Positions 14,605 to 22,113 are shown, counted from the first letter of the stretch. The stretch is 24,947 bases of DNA from Candidatus Pacearchaeota archaeon (GCA_023142835.1 JAGLIS010000047.1:1-24947); one strand, 5' to 3'. Notes: generated by a model from the letters alone, not told the origin. Numbers and translations are program-made.

Positions 14605-14886
14605 ATGGAATCACAATGTAAAAAATATGAGGATAAATATATTAATCCCTTGGTTTTTGGAACAATAATAGAATATACATCTCTACTCACTGGAATTTGT
14701 GCAGTTTATAAAGATGAAAAAGATTTTATAATCGCTATAGGAGCAGGAGCATGTCATTTAATTGGAAAAATGTTGCAAAGAGTTGGAGAGGAAGCAAACC
14801 ATGTTGAAAGATTCAACAGGTTAGAAAAAACATTGGAATTAAAATTACGATTAAACGACTTGAAGGACTTGAGTGGAACGAAGTGA
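14605..14886 (+). CDS. Small unknown protein, probably membrane-associated (93 residues)
   Basis: After a charged start (MESQCKKYEDKYINP) come two hydrophobic segments (about 16-35 and 41-56) that could form a membrane hairpin. A charged C-terminal helix follows (HVERFNRLEKTLELKLRLND). No family is recognised. TTTATAAG about 27 bp upstream of the ATG gives a leaderless promoter. The last codons (encoding LSGTK) run into a hairpin-rich segment (GAAGTGACTTC, then TTTTTTCT/AGAAAAAA), so the original stop may have been replaced by repeat DNA. Confidence 0.6.
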   Translation: MESQCKKYEDKYINPLVFGTIIEYTSLLTGICAVYKDEKDFIIAIGAGACHLIGKMLQRVGEEANHVERFNRLEKTLELKLRLNDLKDLSGTK

Positions 14887-14895
14887 CTTCGAAAG

Positions 14896-14914
14896 TTTTT
14901 TCTGAAAGAAAAAA
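14896..14914 (+). terminator. Hairpin and T tract after the 14605 gene
   Basis: TTTTTTCT and AGAAAAAA form an 8-bp stem with a GAA loop, 9 bases after the stop codon. The run of six T fits an archaeal terminator. A GC-rich segment with the direct repeat CGAGGCG...CGAGGCG follows. Confidence 0.4.
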
Positions 14915-14971
14915 TTTGGGAAAATCCTGCAAAGCGGTACCGAGGCGAAGACGAGGCGTTTATATTATTCA

Positions 14972-14993
14972 TTTTGTAATAATTATTACAAAA
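14972..14993. promoter_or_regulatory. Perfect 22-bp palindrome next to the TATA box of the HEAT-like gene
   Basis: TTTTGTAATAA is followed directly by TTATTACAAAA. It ends 3 bp before the TATA-like TTTAAATAA (14997-15005), which is centred 27 bp before the ATG at 15027. The position just upstream of the TATA box, over the BRE, fits an operator for a dimeric regulator or activator. Confidence 0.55.
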
Positions 14994-15026
14994 AGATTTA
15001 AATAATTAATTTATATTTTTATTAGT

Positions 15027-15524
15027 ATGGTAGAAGATTTAATTCAAAGATTGAGAACTTGTTCTATAGAAGAAAGAAGAGCTGTTGCTATGGATTTAGC
15101 TCAAACTAGAAATGATGAAGCAGTTTCCGAATTAATTAGAATGGCTGAGGGTGGCATTTCTACACCTTCTTGTTTTGGTAGAGCTAAGTGGTATCATTTA
15201 TCAAAATCTTTATTAAGTCTAGGGAATGTAGAGTTTAGTGGAAGGGATCAATTAGTAGCTGTTGAAGCACTTGGGAAAACGGAAAATAAGAAAGCATTAG
15301 ATTATCTCAAAAAATTATCAACCCACAAAGAACCAGAAGAAATATTTGTACAGACAGATATAGGTGGTAATACTGGTAGTTATGGAAATATTAACACTGG
15401 TGAATATACTAACCCAAATTTTTTTAATGCTAAAGGTTACTTAAAAAATATATTGGATAATTCTCATTATAATTCTCATGATATACTTGAAGATGCTATT
15501 AGAGAATTGGAATCCATTGTTTAA
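15027..15524 (+). CDS. HEAT-repeat-like helical protein
   Basis: The 165-residue product contains helix pairs typical of HEAT or PBS-lyase-type repeats: ERRAVAMDLAQTRNDEAVSE followed by LIRMAE, and QLVAVEALGKTENKKALDYL followed by KKLSTHK. Between and after them are loops, with a Gly/Asn-rich insert around 118-130. Such proteins are scaffolds or binding partners; no enzyme motif is visible. It has its own leaderless promoter behind a 22-bp palindrome. It is the last of the four inserted genes before the first ABC permease. Confidence 0.65.
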   Translation: MVEDLIQRLRTCSIEERRAVAMDLAQTRNDEAVSELIRMAEGGISTPSCFGRAKWYHLSKSLLSLGNVEFSGRDQLVAVEALGKTENKKALDYLKKLSTHKEPEEIFVQTDIGGNTGSYGNINTGEYTNPNFFNAKGYLKNILDNSHYNSHDILEDAIRELESIV

Positions 15525-15758
15525 AATGCCCTGCCTAATCCATAATTAATTCTTCTTTTTTATATCACTAGTGAGTCAACAAAAATTAAAATTAACATCG
15601 CGATTAAGAAAATTTAATTTCTCTCGCGAGTGGAACGGGTTGGCTAAAAGAGATTTTAACTTATTTTTATTTGAAAATTTTCTAAGGTGCAATTCTGTAA
15701 AGTGGCAGATTTTTCAAGCTTCAATTAAAAATATAAAGTCTCTTTTGGATAATATATT

Positions 15759-16979
15759 ATGAATCTTGATTATTTAATTTTAGCTTTGAAAAATTTGAAG
15801 CATCGAGGGATTCGGTCGTGGCTGACTTTGTTGGGAATTTTTATTGGTGTTACGGCTGTTGTTTCTTTGATTAGTTTGGGAAATGGGCTGGAGACTGCTG
15901 TTGGTGCTCAGTTTGGAATTAGTTCTACAGAGGTTATTACTGTTCAGGCAGGAGGAGTTAATTCTTTTGGTGCACCTGGGAGTGGGGCTGTTAATCGGTT
16001 GACTAATGCTGATGTTCAGGCTATTGAAGGCTTATCTAGTGTGGATTTGGCTATTGGAAGAAATATAGAAACTTTTAAAATGGAATATAATGATGTTGTT
16101 GTTTTTAATGCTGGCGCTGGTTTCCATGAGGGAGAAAAGGGGAAATGGGATTATGAGATGCAGAATATCGAAGCAGAGAAGGGGCGACTTCTGCAGGCAG
16201 GAGATAGGAGAAAGGTTATCTTAGGATATAATTATATGTTTGAGGATAAAAGTGGATTTGAAAAGGCGGTGCAGATAGGTGATAAGATAAATTTAAATGA
16301 TGTTTCTTTTAGGGTTGTTGGAATAATGAGTAAAAAAGGTAGTCTTATTATTGATAATATTATTGGGATAACTGTTAGTGATTTGGATAGTCTTGTGGAT
16401 AATGAGGATTATGTTGATGTTATTTCTGTTAAGGTTAAACGAAGAGACTTAATGGATAGTGCGGCAGAGGATATTAAAAAACTGTTGAGAGATAGGAGGG
16501 ATGTTGATAAGGGGGAAGAGGATTTTGAGGTTTCTACTCCCGAGGCTATGATGGAAACTGTGAATAGTGTGCTTGGAGGGGTTCAGGCTTTTGTTGTGAT
16601 TATTGCTTCTATTTCTATTTTGGTTGGGGCTTTGGGAATTGTTAATACGATGACTACTTCTGTTTTAGAGAGGAGAAATGAGATTGGGATTATGAAGGCT
16701 ATTGGTGCTAAGAATAGTCAGGTGTTTATGCAATTCTTTTTCGAGTCTGGAATGCTTGGTTTGGTAGGTGGCTTGGTAGGGATTATTTTTGGAACATTAG
16801 TAGGGGTTATTGGGATTTCCAGTATTAATAATTTTCTTGGGACTGAGCTTACTCCAATTGTTGATTTTGTTTTAATTGGTGGAGCGTTGGTTGGAAGTTT
16901 TGTAATTGGGGCTGTTGCAGGAATTGTGCCTGCTATGAATGCTGCTAAACAAAATCCTGTGGAGGCGTTGAGGGGATGA
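15759..16979 (+). CDS. ABC transporter permease, MacB/FtsX type
   Basis: A 406-residue permease. One N-terminal span (RSWLTLLGIFIGVTAVVSLI) is followed by a large extracytoplasmic MacB_PCD domain (about 45-270). Three C-terminal FtsX spans follow (around 275-300, 325-350 and 370-395), with the coupling sequence ERRNEIGIMKAIGAKNSQVF between the first two. It ends AAKQNPVEALRG, the usual tail. With the ATPase at 12138 it would form an exporter or a mechanotransmission complex acting on surface proteins or lipids. AAAATATAAAG centred about 27 bp before the ATG provides a separate promoter. Its stop codon lies within a hairpin that starts the repeat cassette. Confidence 0.93.
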   Translation: MNLDYLILALKNLKHRGIRSWLTLLGIFIGVTAVVSLISLGNGLETAVGAQFGISSTEVITVQAGGVNSFGAPGSGAVNRLTNADVQAIEGLSSVDLAIGRNIETFKMEYNDVVVFNAGAGFHEGEKGKWDYEMQNIEAEKGRLLQAGDRRKVILGYNYMFEDKSGFEKAVQIGDKINLNDVSFRVVGIMSKKGSLIIDNIIGITVSDLDSLVDNEDYVDVISVKVKRRDLMDSAAEDIKKLLRDRRDVDKGEEDFEVSTPEAMMETVNSVLGGVQAFVVIIASISILVGALGIVNTMTTSVLERRNEIGIMKAIGAKNSQVFMQFFFESGMLGLVGGLVGIIFGTLVGVIGISSINNFLGTELTPIVDFVLIGGALVGSFVIGAVAGIVPAMNAAKQNPVEALRG

Positions 16980-17080
16980 AAATGCTACGCATTTTCGGGA
17001 GTTCGGGGTTCGGACGCTTCGCTGGTTGGGGTTCGGAGGGAGATTTTGGTGTTGGGGTTCGGAGGGCAACTTTGTTGCCC
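16978..17080 (+). repeat. Hairpins and GGGGTTCGGA direct repeats between permease genes
   Basis: A GC-rich patch in AT-rich DNA. It begins with GAAAATGC TAC GCATTTTC (16978-16996, overlapping the permease stop). Three copies of GGGGTTCGGA follow, at 17005-17014, 17028-17037 and 17054-17063. It ends with GGGCAAC TTT GTTGCCC (17064-17080). The two later copies share TTGGGGTTCGGAGGG. The arrangement resembles a repeat-bearing insertion carrying the downstream four-helix-bundle gene. Confidence 0.65.
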
Positions 17081-17109
17081 GTTGGTGAATACAGAAAGGA
17101 GTTTGAATA

Positions 17110-17475
17110 ATGAGAGATTATAAAAATTTAGAGGTTTGGAAAATTGGGAGAAAAGTTAATAAGGTAGTTTATAAATTGACTGGGAAGTTTGCTAAGGGTG
17201 AAATATTTGCTTTGGTTAATCAAATGAGAAGGGCTTCTATTAGTGTTATTTCTAATATTGGGGAGGGATGTAGTCGAGATTCAGATAAGGAGTTTATCTA
17301 TTATTTAATAATTTCTATGGGAAGTGTTAAGGAATTGGAGTGTCAGTTTTATGCGGCTTTGGATGTTAGGTATATTAATGAAACTGAATTTGATGAGATT
17401 ATGGAAGAGTTGGATAAGTTGGGGAGAAAGTTGGGAAAGTATATTAAATATTTGAAGGTGGAAAATGATAATTAA
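17110..17475 (+). CDS. Four-helix-bundle protein (S23/IVP, Avd-like)
   Basis: The 121-residue protein matches the family first seen in bacterial 23S rRNA intervening sequences, and related to the Avd accessory protein of diversity-generating retroelements. Hallmarks are MRDYKNLEVWKIGRKVNKVV, FALVNQMRRASISVISNIGEGC, DKEFIYYLIISMGSVKELEC and a last helix FDEIMEELDKLGRKLGKYIK. Members form pentameric basic bundles and probably bind nucleic acid. AAAGGAG about 8 bases before the ATG is a strong Shine-Dalgarno site, unlike the mostly leaderless neighbours. It lies between two ABC permeases, overlaps the second by 11 bp and follows a repeat patch, which suggests acquisition. Confidence 0.9.
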   Translation: MRDYKNLEVWKIGRKVNKVVYKLTGKFAKGEIFALVNQMRRASISVISNIGEGCSRDSDKEFIYYLIISMGSVKELECQFYAALDVRYINETEFDEIMEELDKLGRKLGKYIKYLKVENDN

Positions 17476-18676
17476 TAAAGAGAGTGTAAAATATTCGTTG
17501 AATAATATTAAAAAAAACAAGGCTAGAAGTATTCTTACAGTGTTATCTATTTTTATTGGAATTGCTACTATTTTTATTTTTGTGAGTTATGGTTGGGGAC
17601 TTTATGATTATATAGATGAATTTACTTCTTCGTCTTCTGCTGATAAATTAATGATTATGCCGAAAGGTGTTGGGATGCCTGGTTTGGATAATACCTTCAA
17701 GCTTTTGGATGATGATATACGGGTTATTGAAAATACGGCTGGAGTTTATGGGGCGACGGGAACATATATGGGTGTTGGAGAAATTGTGCAGGGTGATTCG
17801 AAGAAGTATGTTTTTGTTGCGAGTTATGATCCGGATTTACCGTTGATGATGGAACTTTCGGATGTTGAAATAGTTGAGGGAAGAGACCTTATGGTTGGTG
17901 AGTCTGGTAAGGTTGTGTTGGGTTATAATTATTTGATCAAGGACCGAATTTTTCCGAAAGCCTATTCTCTTAATAGTAAAATTAATGTGCAAGGGCAAGA
18001 TTTGAGGATTATTGGTTTTTATGAAAAAATGGGGAATCCCCAGGATGATTCTAATATTTATGTTACTAATGATTTTATGTCTGAGCTTTATCCAGATACG
18101 GAGCTTTCTTATGGGATGGTTATTGCGCGTGTTGATAAGAATAATGTTGATGGCGTTGCTGATAGGGTTGAAGAAAAGTTGCGACAACATAGGGATTTGG
18201 ATGAGGGAAAGGAGGATTTTAGTGTACAGTCTTATGCTGAACTTTTAGAATCATTTACAGTTGTTTTAGATATTGTTATTGGGTTTATTATTTTGATTGC
18301 TTTTATTTCTATTGTTGTGTCGGCAGTTAATACAGCGAATACAATGATTACCTCGGTGCTTGAGAGATTTAAGGAGATTGGGATTTTGAAATCTATTGGG
18401 GCTAGGAATTCGGAAATTTTTAAGATATTTTTATTTGAATCGGGGTTCCTTGGTTTTGTCGCTGGAGTGATTGGGGTTTTAGTTGGATGGGGTGCTACAG
18501 AGATTGGGGCGGATATTTTAGATAATTTAGGATATGGATTTTTGAGTCCTCATTACTCGTGGGTTTTATTTGTAGGATGTATTGCTTTCGCGACATTTAC
18601 GGGTGCGATTTCCGGGATGATTCCAGCGTGGAGGGCTAGTAAAATTAATGCTGTGGATGCTTTAAGATATGAGTAG
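17465..18676 (+). CDS. Second ABC transporter permease, MacB/FtsX type
   Basis: A 403-residue paralogue of the permease at 15759. It has an N-terminal span (KARSILTVLSIFIGIATIFI), a MacB_PCD outer domain and three C-terminal spans, with ERFKEIGILKSIGARNSEIF as the coupling helix and a tail reading WRASKINAVDALRYE. The start overlaps the end of the four-helix-bundle gene by 11 bp, with GAAGGTGG just upstream of the ATG, so it now depends on that gene's transcript. The two permeases could form a heterodimer with two copies of the ATPase. Confidence 0.93.
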   Translation: MIINKESVKYSLNNIKKNKARSILTVLSIFIGIATIFIFVSYGWGLYDYIDEFTSSSSADKLMIMPKGVGMPGLDNTFKLLDDDIRVIENTAGVYGATGTYMGVGEIVQGDSKKYVFVASYDPDLPLMMELSDVEIVEGRDLMVGESGKVVLGYNYLIKDRIFPKAYSLNSKINVQGQDLRIIGFYEKMGNPQDDSNIYVTNDFMSELYPDTELSYGMVIARVDKNNVDGVADRVEEKLRQHRDLDEGKEDFSVQSYAELLESFTVVLDIVIGFIILIAFISIVVSAVNTANTMITSVLERFKEIGILKSIGARNSEIFKIFLFESGFLGFVAGVIGVLVGWGATEIGADILDNLGYGFLSPHYSWVLFVGCIAFATFTGAISGMIPAWRASKINAVDALRYE

Positions 18677-18678
18677 AA

Positions 18679-19509
18679 TTATTTTTTCTTAGACTTTCTT
18701 CGATTATGGAAATATATAATTGCAGCTATTATTGCGACTCCCCAAAATATGTATGTCCAGATTGAAGTTGGCTTTTTATCATCTACTCTTTCTGTAAAGT
18801 ATGATTTATCAAATGTTATTGTTTCTGTGTTTGTCCTTCGTGTGTTGATAGTATCTGAATAAATTATATTTATATTAATTTGTCCTTCGGATAATGTCGC
18901 TTCGAATTCGGCAGAGGTATATTCATTGGAATCTAAATCACCGACGACAATCCTATTTGATCCTTTTACTTTTATATTTTCTTGCTTCGGGATTTCAATG
19001 GTCAAAGCTTCAACGTCAGATTCTGCGATGTTTAAGACTTCTATTTCTAATTCGTGTGTTTGATAGTTGTAATCTTTTATGTGAACTTCAAAATTTGCTC
19101 TGGTGTCATCTACTTCTAGGTTGAATATTTGAGATAGTGGGGCATCTCCTTTATTTTGAATATTTACTTCTATAGGGTTTGCTCCGTCGAGGGCATCTTC
19201 GTGGATTCGAACTTTGTAAGGAATTAAGAGGTTTGATTCGTAATCTTTTACGTAATCTATTTTCCTGAATTTTTTTATACTTTCTTCTCCAGGGTCGAAT
19301 CTTATAGGATAATCTTGAAGTAGGTTAAATGTTACATCGCTACAATCGGGGCTATCTAGTCCTTCAATTTGGAATACTATTTTTACATAATCTCCTGGAA
19401 CTGCAGGGTAGGGATCTTGGTTCAATAGGCTGACACTTAAATCACACGCGTCTGCACTTATTAATGTTAGAGAGAGGACTAATAGTAATGACATCACAAC
19501 TTTTTTCAT
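18679..19509 (-). CDS. Secreted, C-terminally anchored beta-domain protein (S-layer/COG1361-like)
   Basis: The 276-residue product starts with a signal peptide (MKKVVMSLLLVLSLTLISAD). Two beta-sandwich-type domains of the NEW3/CARDB kind follow, with lines such as VPGDYVKIVFQIEG and PIEVNIQNKGDAPLSQIFNL. A C-terminal membrane span (about 248-266) and a basic tail RRKSKKK complete it. This layout fits archaeal COG1361-type surface proteins. It converges with the second permease, 2 bp between stops, so it may be a client or outer partner of the transporter; that is inference. TTTTAAAAAC about 27 bp before the ATG gives a leaderless promoter. Confidence 0.8.
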   Translation of the reverse strand: MKKVVMSLLLVLSLTLISADACDLSVSLLNQDPYPAVPGDYVKIVFQIEGLDSPDCSDVTFNLLQDYPIRFDPGEESIKKFRKIDYVKDYESNLLIPYKVRIHEDALDGANPIEVNIQNKGDAPLSQIFNLEVDDTRANFEVHIKDYNYQTHELEIEVLNIAESDVEALTIEIPKQENIKVKGSNRIVVGDLDSNEYTSAEFEATLSEGQININIIYSDTINTRRTNTETITFDKSYFTERVDDKKPTSIWTYIFWGVAIIAAIIYFHNRRKSKKK

Positions 19510-19594
19510 ATTTATTATTAGGGTTTTCGGTTTTTAAAAGTTTGTAAATAACTGCCTAAATATTTAAAAAGAGGGGTTGGTAGGAACTTGGAAG

Positions 19595-19954
19595 ATGGTG
19601 AAGAAATGTATTTATTGTTCTGAAATTGTTGGCGGAGATTCTGTCGTCGATATGTGTCAGCGTTGTATGTATCAGGTTTGGGGAGAGAAGATGGCAAAGG
19701 CGATTGTTGCGGGGATGGAAGGTGAAAGAGATAAGGGAAATTTGGAATTGGGAAGGGTTAGTGAAGAAATTAAAACTCCTGAAAATATTGTAGGGGTTGC
19801 GAGACCAGTTATGGAGCCTGTTAATCAGAGAGAGTTTGAGATGTCTGAGAGTTTGATTGTTGATGCCCCTAAGGAAGATTCTAGTGAGTTAAAAGAAAGG
19901 GAATGTTTTGTGGAACAATCTTCGGTTGGAGAAGTTGAAGGTTTTATGAGATAG
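19595..19954 (+). CDS. Small zinc-ribbon protein, unknown
   Basis: The 119-residue product starts MVKKCIYCSEIVGGDSVVDM with two CxxC pairs (Cys5/8, Cys21/24), a treble-clef or zinc-ribbon knuckle. A helix MYQVWGEKMAKAIVAGMEGE comes next, then a long acidic, probably disordered tail. I prefer the ATG at 19595 over the TTG at 19577 because TTTAAAAA is centred about 29 bp before it and the zinc knuckle starts right after. Protein or nucleic-acid binding is likely, but the function is unknown. It is divergent from the surface-protein gene. Confidence 0.75.
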   Translation: MVKKCIYCSEIVGGDSVVDMCQRCMYQVWGEKMAKAIVAGMEGERDKGNLELGRVSEEIKTPENIVGVARPVMEPVNQREFEMSESLIVDAPKEDSSELKERECFVEQSSVGEVEGFMR

Positions 19955-19994
19955 TTAGTTATTGTTTTTGAGGAATTTGAGAGTGAGTATTAAA

Positions 19995-20288
19995 TCAAGA
20001 ACGAAGTGGTTTAATATAATCAATTAATGGCAACATAATTCCCTGTTCGCTATCAACAGGTTTTCCATTCATTAATCTTTTATAATATTGAAGAGTATCG
20101 TAATTGATTGAATTTCCAACACCTGCATAATAAACTAATATTGTTTCTGAAATATCTCCTCTATCTATATCATTCTGAGTATGAGGGCTCATACCTACTT
20201 CTATAGGTGTTAATAGAGGAATATCCATTGCGATTATTTCTTCAATTTTCATAAACTTATTATTTGGATCTCTAGAATTTTCTTTCAT
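19995..20288 (-). CDS. Unknown 97-residue protein
   Basis: Not recognised. The soluble-looking sequence has alternating short strands and helices (PLLTPIEVGMSPHTQNDIDR, ETILVYYAGVGNSINYDTLQ) and ends GIMLPLIDYIKPLRS. TTTTTATATA centred about 29 bp before the ATG indicates leaderless transcription. It lies downstream of the trypco2-like gene on the same strand, 83 bp apart with separate promoters, at the left end of the accessory region. Confidence 0.6.
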   Translation of the reverse strand: MKENSRDPNNKFMKIEEIIAMDIPLLTPIEVGMSPHTQNDIDRGDISETILVYYAGVGNSINYDTLQYYKRLMNGKPVDSEQGIMLPLIDYIKPLRS

Positions 20289-20371
20289 AATAATAGTAAC
20301 TCTTGAGTAGTATATAAAAATTTCGGTTTCTTCGGCTTTGTGTATAAAGTAGCTTCTGTGTAAAAAGTCTA

Positions 20372-20635
20372 TTAGTGTTTTAAAGATAGATGAACCCTAA
20401 ACTTAATACGATTAACTACTTCATTTGATATACTTCCTTCTGTCTTTCCACCAATACCTAAAACTTCTGCCCCTATTTTACCGCTTCCTTCTTTTTTAGA
20501 AACTACTGCCAAATCAAAATCAATACCTTCTCTAATATCATCATTTAAATAAAAATTAGCCTTATCACTTTTAGATTCAACTATTGCTTCAGTAACCTCT
20601 TTTAAGATTGTTTTAACGAATTCTTTTACTTCCAT
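20372..20635 (-). CDS. Trypco2-like protein (trypsin-co-occurring domain 2)
   Basis: The 87-residue product has the single-domain layout I associate with trypsin-co-occurring domain 2. A helix (VKEFVKTILKEVTEAIVES) leads into strands (KANFYLNDDI, IDFDLAVVSKKEGSGKIG), then a Gly-rich EVLGIGGKTEGSISNEVVNR and a final strand IKFRVHLSLK. This domain is described in predicted bacterial conflict systems next to trypsin-like peptidases and other effectors. No trypsin-like gene is visible here, so the assignment is by pattern and may be wrong. It is followed by the 97-residue unknown and divergent from the membrane-protein/nuclease pair. Confidence 0.6.
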   Translation of the reverse strand: MEVKEFVKTILKEVTEAIVESKSDKANFYLNDDIREGIDFDLAVVSKKEGSGKIGAEVLGIGGKTEGSISNEVVNRIKFRVHLSLKH

Positions 20636-20712
20636 ACCCTTAAATCATAAAACAAACTTAATAAGTATTTCTCTATGGAAAATATTAAAAATAAATATTT
20701 CATTAATATTAT

Positions 20713-21417
20713 ATGGTGTTTGATAATTCATATCCTATTCAAGTAAAAATAATAATAACTTGGAAAAAGAAATATAAAGGTGTAAAGGAAAAATTTGAAA
20801 ATGATTTAAAGGCAGGGTGTAGTGTTTATTCTGGAAAGAAGAGAGACGGAATGCTTAAATATTTCAATATTGAGAAGGATTTCTATGATGAATACGATAT
20901 AGTTGGTAAAACTCTAGGTATAGCATGTCAGCAGTCTTATATTTTAAAAGATAGATTAAGCGGTTCGTTAAGAACACAATTTAGTTTATTTAATAACCAA
21001 CAAAATATTAAAAAAGAAATAGAACACATAAGGAAGATTCTTAATAAGACATTAAAAGAAGACTCCAAAACAGGATTTATGGCGATAGGAATTTGTTCGT
21101 GGGAAGAAAATTTCTCAATAAATGGGATGGTAGATTTCGAAAAAATTACTTTTCCCTTGGCACTTAAACAAAATTTATATTTATTTTTTGGATGGTTTAT
21201 AGCTCCTGCAGTAAAAATTGCAAATATATACTCTACAACCCAAAAAAATTTAAATATAAGTGATGTTAATATCTCAACAGCAGTAGGAACTTTACAAAAA
21301 ATAATGAATAATACTACAGAAATAGAGGTGATTGTTTCTATAACAATTATCACTTTATTTTATTTTTTAATTAGTATTATTAAATGGAGGCAAAATCAGA
21401 ATGTTATTAGAATCTAA
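20713..21417 (+). CDS. Unknown protein with C-terminal membrane anchor
   Basis: The 234-residue protein is not recognised. The first 150 residues look cytoplasmic, with a basic strand region (YPIQVKIIITWKKKYKGVKE), a Cys-containing stretch (KAGCSVYSGKKRDGMLKYFN) and charged helices (QNIKKEIEHIRKILNKTLKE). A moderately hydrophobic part (NLYLFFGWFIAPAVKIANIY) follows, and a definite membrane span at about 203-223 ends in a short basic tail. It overlaps the nuclease-like gene by 17 bp, so the two form one translational unit. A membrane-tethered sensor or effector paired with a nuclease is possible but only inferred. Confidence 0.75.
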   Translation: MVFDNSYPIQVKIIITWKKKYKGVKEKFENDLKAGCSVYSGKKRDGMLKYFNIEKDFYDEYDIVGKTLGIACQQSYILKDRLSGSLRTQFSLFNNQQNIKKEIEHIRKILNKTLKEDSKTGFMAIGICSWEENFSINGMVDFEKITFPLALKQNLYLFFGWFIAPAVKIANIYSTTQKNLNISDVNISTAVGTLQKIMNNTTEIEVIVSITIITLFYFLISIIKWRQNQNVIRI

Positions 21418-21772
21418 ATGGATAGAAAAAATTAGACAATCATTAATTGGAAAAGGATATACGCAAATAGAGAGAGGTTTAGTAGTTTTTGGTGGAAAGG
21501 ATAATGGAACTGTTGATTTAATGGCTACTAATACTGATAAAAAGGAATCTATAATTATAGAAATAAAGAATAACCCTATTGATTTATTGGATTTATCTCA
21601 ATATATTAGATTAAAAAGAAACATAGAGGCTCATAAAGGAGATTTAGGAATTTTAAAATTTTATATAATCTCTTGCAGACAGGAAACAAGCGAGAGTATC
21701 AAGAAAATGGCAAAAGATAGGGGAATTATAATTGATAAAATTGAGAAATTCATTGAAAAGATAAATCTATAG
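21401..21772 (+). CDS. Small PD-(D/E)XK-like nuclease
   Basis: The 123-residue protein has the core of a restriction-endonuclease-like fold. An N-terminal helix (MLLESKWIEKIRQSLIGKGY) is followed by strands with Asp39 in NGTVDLMATN, then ESIIIEIKNN with Glu54 and Lys56, the D...ExK metal site. Next come a helix starting DLSQYIRLKRNI and a strand LKFYIISCRQETSE. It resembles minimal Holliday-junction-resolvase or Mrr/NERD-like nucleases without extra domains. The GGAGG 10 bases before the ATG lies inside the upstream membrane-protein gene, so the pair is co-translated. A transposase remnant follows. Confidence 0.7.
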   Translation: MLLESKWIEKIRQSLIGKGYTQIERGLVVFGGKDNGTVDLMATNTDKKESIIIEIKNNPIDLLDLSQYIRLKRNIEAHKGDLGILKFYIISCRQETSESIKKMAKDRGIIIDKIEKFIEKINL

Positions 21773-21794
21773 ATTTAACATATATACTAAATCA

Positions 21795-22112
21795 CCTAAA
21801 TTTATTTCTTCTTGTCCAACTTTGTCTATGTCCGAAATGGTTTTTAATTCAGCTTGGAAGAAAATGTATCATTACTTTATGTATAAGCATGAGAATTTTT
21901 TGAAGCATTACTATAAGCGTTCTAATGTCGAGACTTGCTTTCATATGATTAAAACTAAATTTAGAGACAATCTCCAAAGCAAAACACAGACTGCTCAGGT
22001 TAATAAATTGCTTTGTAAAATTCTGGCTCATAATATTCGTGTCGTTATTCAGGAAGTTAATGAGTTAGGGCTTAATAGTAAGTTTGTTGTTGAGGAATCT
22101 CAAAAACAATAG
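21795..22112 (+). pseudogene. Transposase remnant (IS4/IS5-type DDE, C-terminal end)
   Basis: About 100 residues of the C-terminus of a DDE transposase remain. The YREK signature is intact (Y-x2-R-x3-E-x6-K in YYKRSNVETCFHMIK), and SKTQTAQVNKLLCKILAHNI follows, typical of archaeal IS4/IS5-group elements. The catalytic DD part is missing, there is no good start codon (TTG at 21822), and the frame simply runs back into the nuclease gene. I see no second terminal repeat. It marks past insertion between the nuclease gene and the restriction-modification operon. Confidence 0.85.
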
Positions 22113-22113
22113 G

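Noticed and set aside
15571..15762. 63-codon frame starting at GTG and overlapping the first permease by 4 bp
   Set aside because: The overlap suggests coupling, but the permease has its own TATA box about 27 bp before its ATG, the frame resembles no protein, and the likely TATA is only a few bases from the GTG. An inverted repeat built on TCGCGA (about 15597-15634) lies inside it.
17110..17475. Diversity-generating retroelement suggested by the Avd-like protein
   Set aside because: No reverse transcriptase and no template/variable repeat pair is present nearby; the protein fits the stand-alone four-helix-bundle family.
21795..22112. Functional insertion sequence
   Set aside because: Only the C-terminal quarter or so of the transposase remains, without the first catalytic residues or paired terminal repeats.
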